Positions 46,801 through 61,950 of a stretch of 64,000 nt of DNA are shown in pieces. The notes beneath the pieces are model-generated. The model was not told the DNA's origin. It was given only the letters and a program-made list of their open reading frames with translations, and did no database searches. Made by a program: the position numbers and the translations under genes. The stretch lies in contig JAYKAV010001831.1 in NCBI GenBank assembly GCA_035582835.1, forward strand, positions 752,373 to 816,372. The letters are read 5' to 3'. Each line of letters opens with the position of its first letter. Position 1 is the first letter of the stretch. This DNA is from Phoebastria nigripes. Taxonomy: Eukaryota > Chordata > Aves > Procellariiformes > Diomedeidae.

Positions 46801-48941
46801 TCATCTTTGATGGTTTACATTGTGCTGTAGATTAGTGGTAATTTACATTCACATTTTTTTACACTTGCTTATTCACAGTCTCCAAGTTGTCTTTCACCTT
46901 GATTACTCTGTTGTTCATTTCATAGTCTCCATTTTTTCCTATCTGATTCTAGGACCATGCTAGAATTCACTTGGCAGAACTTGTGGGGCTGTAGTCTTAT
47001 TTTTATTATGTCTGAGATACTCAAGGGCTCCTTCTTCAAGTTCCAGAACTAAGACCTTGCAGGGTTTGGTATGGTTCCAGAAATAGTCTATGCATAAATC
47101 TTTCCATGTTTTACAGCTCAACTTTTAGCTGATACTTGATATTCTTGGAGAATGCCCATGTTTCTGCTCCATCTGTATTAACCAGTGGTACAAATGTGCC
47201 AAAAATCCTTTTTACTGTACAAAGGGATCTTCATAAAAATTTTGTTTTGCAGCTTGTGTTAGTTTAATTAATGTTGGTAGGAAATGTTACGGAAAGTGCC
47301 CTTTGTGTTCTGTGTATAATTTGATCTCTACAATATCTTTTATGTCTTCTTCGTTGGTCTTTTTTGGATTATATATCAACTATCATAGAGTATTTGCGAA
47401 CCAAATTAATATACAGTCTGTATTCTTACCGAAATAAAGTAGTCTGATTTTCCCCTTAACAGATTTAAAGTGTCTCACATCCTCAGTCATGCCGCTTTTC
47501 TTTCTGAATTTTTTCCTGACACATTTTTTTCAATATTCATCCTAAATTTGTAGAGATCAAAACTAGCTGTATCACAAAAATACAGGAAGACCAGGAAGAG
47601 ATGAGTTTATATGGCATCATTTACTGATACAAATCTTCCACCAATCTCTTTATTTTATGCTTGTCACTTTGTACTCATGTAGAAGGATTTTTATATTAGA
47701 ATAGAATTTAAGATTCTTGCAGATGATACCTCTATGCTTTTCATCATTTCTTGTGCTATTTCTATTTCCTTTGAGTCAGCTTCTTACAATTTAAATCCTG
47801 ATTCACAGTTTTCTCCTGCAACATGGTTTTAATTTTCTGCTTGCTTATTTACTTACCTATTTATCTATTTACTATGTCAACAATGTATCTTTGAGCTCTG
47901 TAGTATATTACCAGACTTTAACATGAATATATATTTCTTCAAAGAAAACACAAATAAGGCTAGAAAAACACAAACTGGTTTATCTATTCAACTTGAATGA
48001 GGTACTGATCTCTCTGGCCTGTGTATTTCAGCTTTTTTTGTGCTGAAGCACTTTTTCTGCAGCACTGAAGTCATTGGAGCCATGGCATTGAGTCTGAGGG
48101 GAATGGAACTGGTAACTTCAAGTGGGGGGAGACGAAAGAAATAAATTCATATTTTATTGTACAAAATCAAGGGGCTGAACTAGAAATTGCAATATATTTA
48201 TAAGGTTTTTGACTAAAGGTACCTATAACATCCCAGCTAATGTTGGTCCATCAGTGCATTGGCTCCACTGCATTACAGAAATGAAATTATTTGAAATGAG
48301 GCCAGAATTTAGGGGCAGAGGTTTAATTGATTCTTATTATTATCTTGGGCTTTCTGCACTCCACCCACACTTCTTTTTATTACAGCTTCTTAACAATTAA
48401 CTATCTTTTTTTTTAATGTGCTGCCTATGGTATGTTGCATAACCAATATTATTTATTGTTCAAATAGATTTCAGTTATGAAACTGTATAAAAGAATAACT
48501 TACTGAGAGCGTGCTGTGAAGGGAGACTAATAGATGACAATAATTTCTCAAAATAATTGCATAGTCTGCAGAGTTTTACATTGTATTGCATTGCACTGCA
48601 TTCATTGCCTTCACAGCTGGTCTGCATAATATAATTACTTATTACTGTTTGGTTACAGAAAAAAGGTAGCTGTGACTGCAATAACCATGTTGAAAACTCT
48701 CAGTTTATTCTATTTTTTTCTTTCTATTCTACATAGATAAAAACATTAACTTTCCCTTTTTTACTTGATGCACGCACACTTTCCTCTTCCACTTCTATTA
48801 TTTTGCTCAGTTAGCGAAAAAACATTTAGATATAGATCACTGCCCAGGCTTCCCTTTAATGTTCATAATCAGGAAAAAAATCTTGCTTTTTACAAGAACA
48901 TGAGCCTGGTCATGATGCCAGTGTATATTTTATGGCATATA

Positions 48942-48986
48942 TTTAAAAAAAAAAAAACAACAACAAAAAAAGCCAGCACACACACA
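48942..48986. repeat. A-rich / CA-rich low-complexity tract
   Basis: A12 is followed by CAACAACAA, another A-run and a short (CA)n. Confidence 0.85.
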
Positions 48987-51900
48987 AGAAAAATATCCCT
49001 GTAGTGCAGAAACTTCAGCTTTTGCAATGATTACCTTTTTAACTATGTGATTTTAAGACAAATTACGAGTTTGCAACAATCCTTCTGTAATGAGCAACAC
49101 ATTGCTACTTTTTTGGTGGATGTTGCAAACCAGACTCCTGCTGGGACTCCAGCTTCTGTAGATTGCTATAACTCTTTGTTTCAGGGGTGCTACAGTAATT
49201 TTTACCTACTAAGACCTGTAATTTAAATCCCACTGCTCCACCTGCCTTTCCATGTGATTAATTTGTTTTTGTGGTCTGAAACCCTTCGATGGTTTTATCT
49301 TAGTGGTTAGGTCACTCTGGTAAGAAGACAGTCCTGGGCCTCATATAGAAGCCCATATTGGGGTTTATTATCCTATATTGGGTTTACCAGAAGTAAGATG
49401 ATTATCAAACACATGAGTAAGTCTGAAATACAACCTCTTTTTCAAGCCTAGGTATTTTAGTGCAAGACACAGACAGATAGGCATCTCCAGCCACCTCCAG
49501 GCTGGAGTCTGGAACCTACTGAATGTGAGTTACATAGAAACAGTGGACAGCTGACAGAGGAGGTAATATACATCATTTTGTTAGCAGACTAATAAAGCAC
49601 TCAGCTTCAAAGTCAGAGTTGTAAGTTGGTGTTCTTTTTCACATTGAAAGACTTTTAAAAAAGCACCTCCAATCTCCCAGAGTCATGTCAAAACCAGCAG
49701 GCTTTTGCCTAACTGGCTGTAGCATTATGTTGAAACTAATACTGTATACTGGAGAACTAAGGCTTCTTCAGTCCAGAAACGAGTAGCAGAATAATAATTC
49801 TGGAAGCTACCGCAATGGGCCTTTTTTGCCCATGCAGGCTGAGTTACATAGCTCTTTATGTCATGAGATGTGCTCTCCTCAAGTAACCAATATGTTAACA
49901 TGCCTGTCACATGACTGAATACCCATGTATATGCCCGGTCAGATGAGTACAATGCAGATATTCCATGACATTGTGCTTTTGCATATCATGCCTTTTAGAT
50001 ATGATAGGCATGCATGTGATCATGGGATGAAAGAGGTGCGGCCAGGCCCTCATGAAAGAGGGTGACAAAAGACAAGGCTATCAGGACAATCCATTTAGTA
50101 TGCTGCCTACTCTGTCATCATATCCAAACAGCCTTCAGGTAGCCAGGAGGAGGGCCTTAAATGTGACTGAGTTGTTCTGGTGGTCTGGATCCACCCAGTC
50201 ATTTTAGGTTAGTTCACTTACATAGAAGTGTCCTGAGCATCATATAGAATGCATATGGTCCTAGGAGAAGGAACCAGAGATCAGGACTCTCTCATCACTA
50301 CAACGACAACTTGGCCATCTTGTCAAAGGACTCAAAAGCTGGGACATTTTTCTTGGGGTATAAATGTTGTGAATCCATCCAGACTGGGAAGGAAAGTGAA
50401 TCCAATGAATGCTGTAAACATTAAGCTATTGCAGAAAAGGTGGACACAGTCTCTTCTTCCACCTATGCCTTAAAAGAAGTGGTGGCAACTGCATTTTGTG
50501 AGGAGACCAATCCTATCAATTTGTGCTAAGCATACTCTGAGTGTGTCTATAGGGTCTGGCTCTTTAGGAAAATTGAGGGGAAGAACGTCTGGTCTGGAGG
50601 TCTGATCCAGACACCAAAGTGGTTTGGAAGCACAGTTCTAGCCATGCAAAACCAAAATGCTAAATGTCTGGAGAACCTTATGGACTCAAACAGTTTAGCG
50701 CCCAAACAGATACATCTCCAAGTTCAGAGAAGAGGTGAAAGAAGAATTTTTAGATCACAATTTTGGATTTAAGTACCCAATTTAATGTAGAAATTGCTTT
50801 GTTAGTATCAGTGGATCTAGATCATGGGGCAAGCATACCTTTGGGTTTAATTTAAAAAGAGAGAGATTTCTTATAGTATTTTAATCAAGTGGTGGCAATA
50901 TTTGCTGGTACGAAAATTAAGAAGCTGTGTTCCATTTCTGTAAAATGATCCTTGGGTATAACAAATATAACTTTAGCACTTCCTAGAAATTTTTTAAAGT
51001 ATATAGTCATAATGAAAGAGGAAGTTCTGCTCTGACAATAGGAGTTTGTGATCAGTAGCTTTTTCTTAGTCTGAAAACTCATCTGTGAAACACAGCAAAG
51101 TTGCTCATGCTGTATTATTCTCCTTTCTAGTTTATCAGCAACAGAGCTAGAAATTAATAGAAGTTATACTATACATGTGTCATTGTTATGCCATTTGTGT
51201 GATGTCTAAATATTTTCTGTCTGTTGTAGAAGTGTAATCTGAAAAAAGATAGATGCACATATTTCCTCCAGCTCGCAGAAAATTGTAACAGGTTTTAGAG
51301 ACCAGAACTAACCCAAAACTCAAGGGGCAAGGAGAAAGTTATCTCTTAGGTGGAAATTTTCGGAACTGATGGTTATCACTGCCATGAACCAGGAATACCA
51401 TGGACAGATGTGCAGTGTTCTGCTGCAGGGTAGTGTTGACTCAGATGATTCAGCAGTAATAGAGGCAGCTTCAGAGTGAACTGGGTTTTGTACACAGGTG
51501 GAAGTAAAAAAAAAAAATCTTATTTCATACACATTTGTAAGATCTAAGGAAAAAATTTTTCTTCATCCTCAAGATATTCTGCAGTGTAACAAGCATGAAC
51601 AAATCAACCTGTTTCTCCAGACTATGTAATGTGCTTTCTTTTTAAAGAAATTGTGTCACCTTCATCAAAGATGGTTTATTAGAGTATAGCAGAGTCCAAG
51701 CATCGAGTGACCACAATGGCGTTGTTAAAATAACCAACATATCTGCCAGGGGCAGGGTTAATTTTATTAATAATAGTGTGCTTATTGGTGAGTCAGTGGA
51801 TATGAGTGTTATGCCTGGATTAATTTGTGTTTACTGTCTATGGAAATCTTGTTTCTCCAATAGGACTGGGCTCAGAGCCAAGACCTTGGTTCAGGTCAAC

Positions 51901-54221
51901 ACCCTTTGCAGAGGCTTTAAAGCTAGCTCAGCAATCCAAATAACTCCCTGTGGAGCAATTCAGGAGAACATTCCCCCCAAAGTCTGCAGCCAAACTAGCC
52001 TTTTTGACCTTGTCCAGAACTCGCAGGTTGCAGCTTCTTGATTAACTCAGTCTGGCACCATTTTCAAATACCTGTGCACCTAACATGCATTTATCTGCCT
52101 GGGATCTTCAACTCTTTTAGGGGCCTTCCAGGCTCTAATGTAAGGTCATGTGTCACCAGGACATAGTTTAGTTTTGACTGCTAGAAGAACAGCATTTATT
52201 TGCTTTCATGAGTGCTCTTTGAGTCTCTTATTAAAGTAACATGAATGGTTATATCCTTGACCATGTTTGTTCTCATTCCCATTTCCTCTCCTGTTTAGAG
52301 TCTTATGGCCTTTTCTGAAAGTATTTTACTCAGCCAGGGTGGAGTACATATCTCACAGATGTCAAAACTTTATTTCTTCTAGGAATCTATTACCTCAGTT
52401 CTCACCTAAGTCATTATGGCGGCTGTAAAGCTGATTGAAAAAGCTAGAAGAAAAATATTTTTGGTAGGTCTTTGCCGAGATTTTGAAGTATTCTGCAGAT
52501 GAGATTTTTTTCCAGGAATGGTCCAAAGCTGGTGTCTCACCAGCTTGTCCACCTGACATTTGCAGCCCACTTTGTAAGCTGATTTGGGGCCAACCATCAC
52601 AAAGCTCCAGGAACTGTATTTTGTAGCTTCACAGCACCTTATCAGATGTGGTTCCTAGGCTTCTGGATTGTTGGTCTGACAAGAAGCTAAAAATATTAAT
52701 CCCGGCTTCCAGTTTTATAACTTCTTGAATGACACGGATACTGGTGTATAGAGATCCAGGTAGGCTGCTAGATGGACTGTACCAGTTAGTAAAGTGAGGC
52801 CAGTGGCAGTATGGAGATATGGGCTCGTCTGCCTGAAGTGTTTCACTTGCTTCGTGGAGAAGGATAAGAACTGGGTGGTGAATTTGAACAAAACCAAATT
52901 ATACAGGATAAAAATCACCTTTTTGCATACAGTTGAGTAGATTACACTGTCTATACTGTAGCCATTCCTGTAACTCATGTAGACACAATTGGAATTATTT
53001 TATAGCTAGTTTTCTAGTTACATTTAAACTAACTATATTGATGTGTTTGAGCCATGTGGCCAGCTAGTATTTAGAGCAGCATGGGCACCCTCCTAAGTAA
53101 CAAGATAAAGAAGGGGGTGCAGAAAGCGAGGAATTTAGACCACAGTGATCACCACACTGTTGTGCCTTGCAGTCACAATATCTAATTTAAGGTAAGACAG
53201 CCATCTTAGCTGCAGCTACGGCAACAAGATTCATAGTAGTGATTATGAATCAGCATTGTGTGTTTCATGTGGGAAATAGCAAAGCTGTGGAGAAGAGAGC
53301 CTTGAAAAGTCACAGGGTTTCTAGCTGTCAAAACAAAGTCACTCAAACTAAAAGAGAAAGAAATTTTGAGACCAAATTTTTTTACTGTTATTTGTAATAT
53401 GTACAATGCCAAAGGAATTTATGCAGCTAGGTACATAGTAGCAGTGTAGGTACATAGTAAGATTTTCTAAAAATCTAACTGAGCTTTCCAGTTAGTGAAA
53501 CCCAGTTTGCTGTTTGAAATTTTGCACAAGGCATCAGTATGTGGTTTTTGTGAACCAAGAAAGCTATGAATTAATGTCAAGAACATTCTGAACTTGGTGA
53601 TTTTTTTTTTTAGTTACTGACTTTTCCAGAATTTGTTTGCATACAGAGCTTGATTGGCAAATAGTTGGCAAGGGCTTGTTTTGTGAATCAGTTTGATGGT
53701 AAATTCATGCATTTAGTAGAATTAAAATTAGAGTAAGTAGTATAATGATGTAAGATATATAATGATACAAGCATTGTAATGATAACATTATATAATAAAA
53801 CTGGCTTCTTATAATTTGATTTAACCTTTCTTGATACATTATATTAGATTCATTGTTTACATTTTGTTAGTACTGTTTGGACTTCAGAGACTATTTTGGT
53901 GGGGAAAAAAGCTTTTAAGTTCAGATAAATGCTCAGTTTTGTACTTTCTTTAAGGATTCAAAATCCAATATATAATATAATTTTAAAATAATCCAAGCTA
54001 TTCAATCAGTTTGATTTGATATTTTGCATACCATGTTGTCTGCAGTCCTGAGATGCTGTTATTTTACGTTACAAAAGTAATTTACTGCATGTGTTTCAAG
54101 ACATGTTTTATTGACTCTCTCCAAATCTCCAGGCCTGCAAAATATGTAAGAAAACCTGTCACAGTGGAGGAATTGTATTTCCAGCGGGATGGCCAAAAAT
54201 TTATTTTAGTGTGAACAGATT

Positions 54222-54300
54222 TTAAGGCCAAGGGAATTACTATGATTGTTTAGTCTGACCTGCTGTAGAGCACAGAGTTCTGGTTTAATATTCTCTTTAG
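54222..54300 (+). repeat. Ancient CR1-type LINE 3' tail
   Basis: AAGGCCAAGGGAATTACTAT, GATTGTTTAGTCTGACCTGC and TGTAGAGCACAGAGTTCTGG align word for word with the well-known old amniote CR1 tail (an AAGGCCAGAAGGGACCATTA / GATCATCTAGTCTGACCTCC / TGTATAACACAGGCCA pattern, recalled). The copy is degenerate and only the end is recognisable. Confidence 0.65.
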
Positions 54301-57300
54301 GTCAGATAAAAGTATGAAATACNTTTATATAATATTAGACAAAATACAATTCAGTACAAAATACACCAGTTTAATAGACAAATTTTAATTCTTTTATCTT
54401 AGATCTATCCAACCCATTAATTGTTGCCTTTTCCAGCAGAGCTGAGAATTTTCAGATGGGGCTTCAACTGAAACCAGTAGGGTTGAAAGAGAAGTTGGAG
54501 AACCAAAAAAGGAACAGAATTAGAAAGATATCCATTTATATCCATTTGTTAAAATCCTTGCTCTGACCATTGCCAATAACTTTTGTCTAAGCAGGCAGTG
54601 GGTAAGCTTGACTTAGGTCTATTTTTCAACTTTTTCATGGACTTTAGAAGGCAAGCATCAGGCAGTTTATAAGAGCAAATGTGTGCTTAAAAGTATAATA
54701 AGGCATGGTATGTTCCTGTTGAAATGCAGCTTTTTACATGAAAATATTACAACCAGTCCATAAGCTAGCTCAACATGTTTCATGCTATTAACAACTGAGT
54801 TCAGTCATGACTGTATTTTGACTGGTTTTAGGATATATGATGCAAAATCAGAATTTACAGATATAATGAATAGACACTATATTTTGGACTAGAATTCTAA
54901 GTTGATTGGATTCAAGTAGGTCTCGGGGATTTCAAGAGGGAAAGTGAAAGGGGCTTAAAGGATAAGTTTTGGAATATCTTCAAAATATAAAGAATATTAT
55001 GAAGAAAAGGACAAAGCAGTATAATCTTACATAGCAGGAGGTAGGGAGTTAAGCTACAAACAGTAACATCATTAGTCCTGTGTTTATTATGAACTCAACC
55101 TGGTTTCCTGTTAACAAACTGTTTTCTATCTACTCCCCAGTATAAAAAAAACCCAACGCCACAACTGTAAACATTAACTTAACCTGCATTAATGTTTATC
55201 AGAGTTCCACATGTAAAAGAATCCTATTAGAGCAGCTGAGGAAATAGATTAGCAGACACGCATGTAACAAACAGTGAATAATTCTAACATTTTCTCCTGT
55301 CATGGCCTCACAAAATGAGTTCCTGAAAAATGTAGTCTGAACATTTACATAGTCATAGCATCCAACAGAAAGGATCCTTCTTAGGCCCTGTGAACTAGAA
55401 TTCTATTTATTTTTTCTTTTATTGGTTTGTTTGAATGACAAAGTTTACTTAGGAATGACAGTTAAAATGATGTTGCAAGAGGAAATCTGTGACAATTTTA
55501 CCTGAAAAAGGGAAATACAGCTACAAAGAAGTATATACTTTACATTCATAGATGGCACTTGTAGTTCACAAAGACTTATTTGTACTGTCTGTCTTTACCC
55601 GCAGCTGAACTAAGTCCTATGAGTAAAATTTATCTGAGTAAATGGAGATATCTTTACCTTAACTAGTCATTTTAGGCTTTTCTTATAATCAGTGAAGAGA
55701 AACAGGCTTTCCCAGTGTGTGAAAGATGTCATATTTTAAGAGGTCTAAAAAAGATTAGATAACTCATGACCTGAAACACCCTTTTTCTCTTTATTGTCTG
55801 TAAAGCACTCTGGTGGATAGCTGAGATGTAGAAGTCTACACTGTACACATACAAACTAAAGAATTGAATCCATCCTGGGACTGAAATCCTTCATTCAGAA
55901 AAATCCATGACAAATCTTTTGATGGCTTTGTTAGGGACAAAATGTCAACATGTGTTCTGAAAGGGACGTACACACCCTATGGAAGGTAGCTAGGATTACA
56001 AAGACTGGTTTTCTACTTCTCATTTTCCACCTACACAATTGATGTAACTGCCAAACATTCATTATGTGTTCATTGGTAGCGAGCAAATCTTTCTATTACA
56101 TTGTGGCCCACATAATAAATACATGGAGATTTCCTTGTTCAAAGCATCATGAAATGAGAGAAACCACTTCTGACATGATTTATTCAAAGAATGCCAGTGG
56201 GCNTTTTCAGGGAGGTAAGTCAGAGTTAAAATGTGCTTGACGTGTATCTATAGTAGTTACCAATCTTTTCTGCATATGTTGATGACAAAGGGAGATTTGT
56301 CACCATAATTAGGAAGGGAGAAAAATATCCACTTGCTTTAAGATAGACTGCAAAAAATACTACGTTTTCACGTATCTTTGTGATGGCTGATAGTATCAGT
56401 GTTCATTTTTTGGAATACATGGGTATTGGTCAAATGTTGTTTTGCAGTGAGCTCTCCTGTCACAGAAAGAGAAAAATTAAAAAAAAAAAGAATGAATAAT
56501 GAAGAGGAACAAAGGGTGTCATGATGTGGAAAAGGCATCGGAAATCCAGCAGATGATAGATATTTTTTTCAACTTCTCTTACGTGTTTATTTGGTCTATA
56601 TTGCTAGACGGGAATACATGGCATACATAGAATTCACAGTCATAGTACCTAATCTTTTGTTGTATCCCTTAATGGAGATTTTTTTTCTGTTTTCATTTCT
56701 TTGTCCTTACAAGGGCCCTGCTAAAATGCAAGAGAATAATTCTGAGTAACTGTGGTGACCCCATTTGGTCAAGAAAATGGTGTTTTCAAATGATTACAAA
56801 CATACTCCTTTTTCAGCTTTTAATTTTCTCATTTTATTCACCCTTCTAGAGTTGAAGATTGCTCAATTATGCTGTCAGTTTATCAGTTCAATTGCATATG
56901 TGCCATTTTCCTGAGTAATCTTTCAACCTAGCAGTCAGTTTCAGCTGGTTCCATTTGAGAGAGAAGCAGAGGACTGAGTATGGTCTCACAAGTCTGGGGA
57001 AGTGTGGGCATTAGTCAAATGAGTAGGGGTAAATTACAGCCTCATCTTTTCCATCAGTTCCCCTGTAGGATGATGTTAAAGCCTCGATCAAGCAGTATAT
57101 ATTATACTAGAGAGCTAATTATCATGCTTAAAAGTTCAGTGTAGCAACAGGACTGTTTCTCATGCGTGGGGAAAGGTGTTTAATAGGAGATGTGGGTGAA
57201 GGGAAGGAAGGAGAAGTTGAGATTGTCACAACAGAGGAAGAGATTTACAAGACAAACTCACAGAAAAATAGCCATTTTTCATTAGTTTTGTTATTCATAG

Positions 57301-60300
57301 AACATTTTTTTTTTAGATTACAAATAATTCGTCTCATTTGTATTTAAAAATTTAATTCAAAAACAATAAACCTTTTTGGTCTTAAATCAACTTTCAGTTA
57401 GATATTGAAAATGAAAGGATTTTGTTCCCTTTACAAGAAACCCAATTAAAAGACTAAACCTTGTGGTAAATTTACTGGAATTCTGTGGCAACATCTGGGA
57501 AATGACTGGGCACAGCTATCTGTTCAAAGTTACCAAAGTTTGGTAGACTAATGAAAAAAAGGTGTTGCGACATTCTAGCCACTGTTGTGAAAAATAAGAA
57601 TACATTGTAAAATTTTGAAGACATATTGACCTCTGTTCTTTATACATATAATATTGAAGAAAAAACAGATACTTTGAATGCTCAATTCCATCTAATGGGA
57701 TTTTAAAGATGCTATTTTGAAATAACAGTCATTAATTGATATATGATACATGATTTTTTTCTGGTTTTGTCTCTGTTGATTTTTTTTTTTCACCTTGAAA
57801 TAGGGACCAAAACATTATAAAGTAAAAAAATGCAAGATAGAATCTACAATTAAAAGAATAGGATAACTTCAGCAGTATGATTATAGTATGATTTTTTTTT
57901 TTTAATGGTTACACAATTTGAATTTGAAGTACTTTTACTTTGAAGTACAATATCTATAATTAGAGGTATAACTGTAATATGTATTTTTTGTTATGAGTCA
58001 AATACATAGTTATATAGCGTGAAGAGTTGTATCATATTTCTAAACAATATTTGTGTACTATTTGCTTATCAAAATAAGCTGATGAAGTAGTTTTGTAAAG
58101 TTAATTTTCAGGTCCAGCTTAACAGCTTCTTTCTCCAGCAACTTGCACACAGATTTCCTCCAGTGTCTTTCTGCAGCAGGACTGTGTGAGTTATATTGTG
58201 ACACAGGCCATCCAGAACTGCAGAAAAACCAACACAATAGCAAGAAAGCAATATGTTATTCATATTTTTTATCACCAGCTTTTCTGGGTCACTTGTGCTC
58301 TATTTCCTGTTACAGAGGTCAGTATAAAAGCAGATGCTATCATAATTAATAGATGATATTTTCCCACCTATGAAAGGCAATGCAGATTTTCATACCAGCC
58401 TAAGTTCTATCTAGAGCAGAAATATTTGAGGGAAAACCATATACTATATTTTGCCATAGGACGCAAAAACATTGGGAGATGTATATTCCCAAAAGAACAG
58501 TGTTCAATAAGAAGTGGTATGGATTTAAAAGCTTTATAACAAAGCAAATTCCTTGTAAACATAGTTTCAGGAAATTTCGTATGCAAGCTATCCACGCCTT
58601 TTCCTGACAATGCATTGTATGATATCTGTGAAACCACAGTTCTTTATCCCAGGTCTAATACTTACAAGGATTTTAGTTATCTTAGACAAATGGTGGGTCA
58701 AGGTTTAGTCTTTTTTGTTTAAATAAAAATTGCTGAGGAGTTTTACATGAAAGATAGGTGGATTTAAAAGTATGTGTAGAGGTCAGTGCAGAGAGTGCCT
58801 TGAAGTTTGGTGGAATTTGTTTTCTCAAACAGACCACTGAAAAATCGTATTTGCATCTCATGCTCCTCATATACTAGATAGTTCAAGCTTTTCATACTGT
58901 TTGGAATGCAAAAACTGGTTCCCTGAATTAAGTTTGTACAATGTCTCCCATAAAATCAGTTTAATGAAATTTCCCTGGCTTTGTTTTTTACTGAGTCAGG
59001 TAACATTTCCCCAAAATGACAGTTTAGCTTTTAAAAGTCCTCATTCTATTGAACAGTTAAGTAATTCTTTACCTTTTAAGAGTCAATTATCTCTAAAATG
59101 TGCACTATTTGATTGTTATAAAGTCTCATCTAGGTTAATTTTCATCTGACATGATAAAATTATTTGACAAAACCCAGAATTCTCATATGCAACCAAGTAA
59201 AATAAAAATATGATCCTCTGAAGGCTGGAAAAGGGACATAAAATCTGAAAGCCAGGCACAAATAAATTAGATTCAGCCTTGGATGAAATCTAGTGCCAAT
59301 ACAGTGCATATCAGACACAGGGTTTTTGATCTTCAGTTCTGTTACATTTCTAAACAGCCCTGACCCTGAAATTCCATATTGGAGAGGATTCCTTAGTAAG
59401 TCATGCCACTGCATTTTGTGCTAAGATACATCTTCTGCATTTAAAATGTGTCTGTCTAATCTAAGCCATTTGTCAAGGCTCATTTTACAGTCAGTGAAAT
59501 GAAGTAACCCTCTAGCCATATCTAGTCTACTTTTCTCAGAACAGCTACAGTAGCTTTCCTGTGCCTTCTTTTCTCCATCAACTCTAGAGGGAGCCTACCT
59601 GCCATCTTAGGCTAAGAGTATAACATTTAAATGGTTAAAGGTAGGGGAAGGGAAGTCTACCTTTTGTTAACTTTCTATGTCTATATACAATACAGAAGTA
59701 TTACCATTGTTATTATTAGGAAGATAACAATTAGTATCAGCTAGATCATGATTTAATATGTATGGGTGTTTTTATTTATTGCTTGTTTCTTCAGCCTCTA
59801 GTTCTCTAGCTTTGGAGTACTTTTTTTTTCCTCTTCAGATCCTTTTTTCAGCATCAAAATTTGATTAATATTTTCTTGGAAATTGTTCTTAAGTTTGGGT
59901 GTGTTTCTTTTTGTTCAAGTTAATTAAATTGGAAGTGAAAGTAGCTAAACAATGTATGACCTTGAATAAACTAACATGATTTTAATACAATGTGAGTGAA
60001 CCTCCAATCCAAAATAAACAATGTGGCAAGTTCTTGAAATGATGCAACACATGCTGTTAACCATTAAAAAAGCGCTGTGTGAATAACTCCATATTTGAGC
60101 ATTCAGTATAAAAACATTTCGCACCTTTTCCCAGGTGCTTCAACATTCAGGAATGCAAAAAGACATTTCATTGCTTGTCTTCCAGGAGGAGAGCTGCAGT
60201 GGTTTATAAAATAAAAATAGAGCTCTTTTTTACTGTCAGGTTTCTAGCTGGGCAAATAGACTGAAGATAAGATGAAATAAAAAGTGTATCTGCTGAGGTT

Positions 60301-61929
60301 TTGCCTGCAACTGTAATTTCATCCATGGGTGGTTAGAAGCTGTTTTGCCCTTGAATGATGTACTGTAGGAGAGCTTGAGAAGTTTTCAAGCAGCTAAGCA
60401 GGAGATCTGAACTGGGATTAAAGGAATTTCCTCATTTAACATCAAGAATTTGCAATATTGTCTTTTCTGTTTCAGTTCTTGGATAGATCTGAAAAGATTT
60501 TTCTGACACTGATATGGTAAAATAATAAATTCCTTAATCCTCAGGTTTGTTCAGCCTCAAACTGACTCAAGGGTTCTATGTATATTTTGCCAAAAATGGG
60601 ATTGATTGTATGTAATTTTTGACATCTGAGAATGTGGTGAAAGGTAGCTTTTTAGCCTTCCTCTATTGTTAAAGAAGAGGGAGAGTTTCTCCAGGAGCTG
60701 ATTCTTTCCATCTTAAAATAGGTGTTACGAGAACCTATGGTCTAGAGAAGCTCTCTCTTGGAAGTGTACACAGGAGGAGCCTAAATAGGGAATTGGACTA
60801 GCCATCTAACGTATAGATGGACACATTTAGTAAGATTAGTTACACCCCGAAGCTCTAGGCCCTATTATAACTTGACAGTATGAATCTTCTCCTTGCCTTC
60901 AGGAAACAAGTCTGTTTCACATGTAAATATTTTCCCTAGACTAACCTGGTCCCTTAAGAGGAGTTCTACTCAGGGATAAAGGAATCTTATCAGAGACAGC
61001 CATGTCCTTTGTCTTCCTTGAAAACTGCCAACGGCTCTGCTACAATATTATTTTTAGACTTTCTTACTCCCTCTGTGAATAATTCCATAGACANCTATAT
61101 ACTAGGAAACTCCTGTTAATGTGTTCATCATGTCAGTCTCTGACTGGACTACAGGGATTCATGGCTGACCTATGTATCATTACAGTCTCTGACAGACCTT
61201 CAGAAATCAGTGTGCATATTCAGAAAAAAATGCACATTTCAAAGATGAAATACCTATCTGTGAGGGTTCTCACCCAATAAAGCAGAAAAATGTTGTCCCT
61301 GAACACCAGTTTTAGAGAAACCTCTATCTCCATCTTAATACGAGTAGGAATTCTGGACTGGCATCATAGACAATATTTCTTTCAGGAAATCATGATTTGC
61401 TTCCACTCTGGCAACCAAATGTGGGCAGTGCCCCATGTTCAGAAGCAGTGTCAGTTTCTGTTGTAATATTACTGCAAAGAAAGATGTGCTTTAGGTTTTA
61501 TTTCAATAGCTTGCATTGGCTGTCACAGTTTCAGGTGGACTTCCTTACAAAAGTGGAGGAAAAAGCATCTGGATCTGTTACAGCTTGGCTGATGATTACC
61601 TGATGATTTCTTCTTGGGCTTGATAGGAAATTCCAGTGGTTTTAAGGACCACTGCAATACAAAATTACAGGGATTTTTTTTTTTTTTTTCCAGTCTTGAC
61701 TGCCTTTTCATTAAGCAATGGGACCACCAGCCTTCAGTCTTTCTGTTAAGTCACATCCTTAGGAGCATGGGTATGCTAATAAGCAGAGATTTTGTTTCAG
61801 CCCTAAATGGACTTTTATATGTAATAATAATTCAGTAATCTCTTTCTACATAGTTGAAAATACTGAGATTCTTCAAAAATAATAATTTGAAATAGCCTAT
61901 GAACTTTAAAAGCAACAAGAACATTTTAG

Positions 61930-61950
61930 CTGACTGCTGACTGCTGACAG
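61930..61950. repeat. 7-bp tandem repeat CTGACTG, three copies
   Basis: Two perfect copies and one with a single change (CTGACAG) sit head to tail. Confidence 0.8.
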
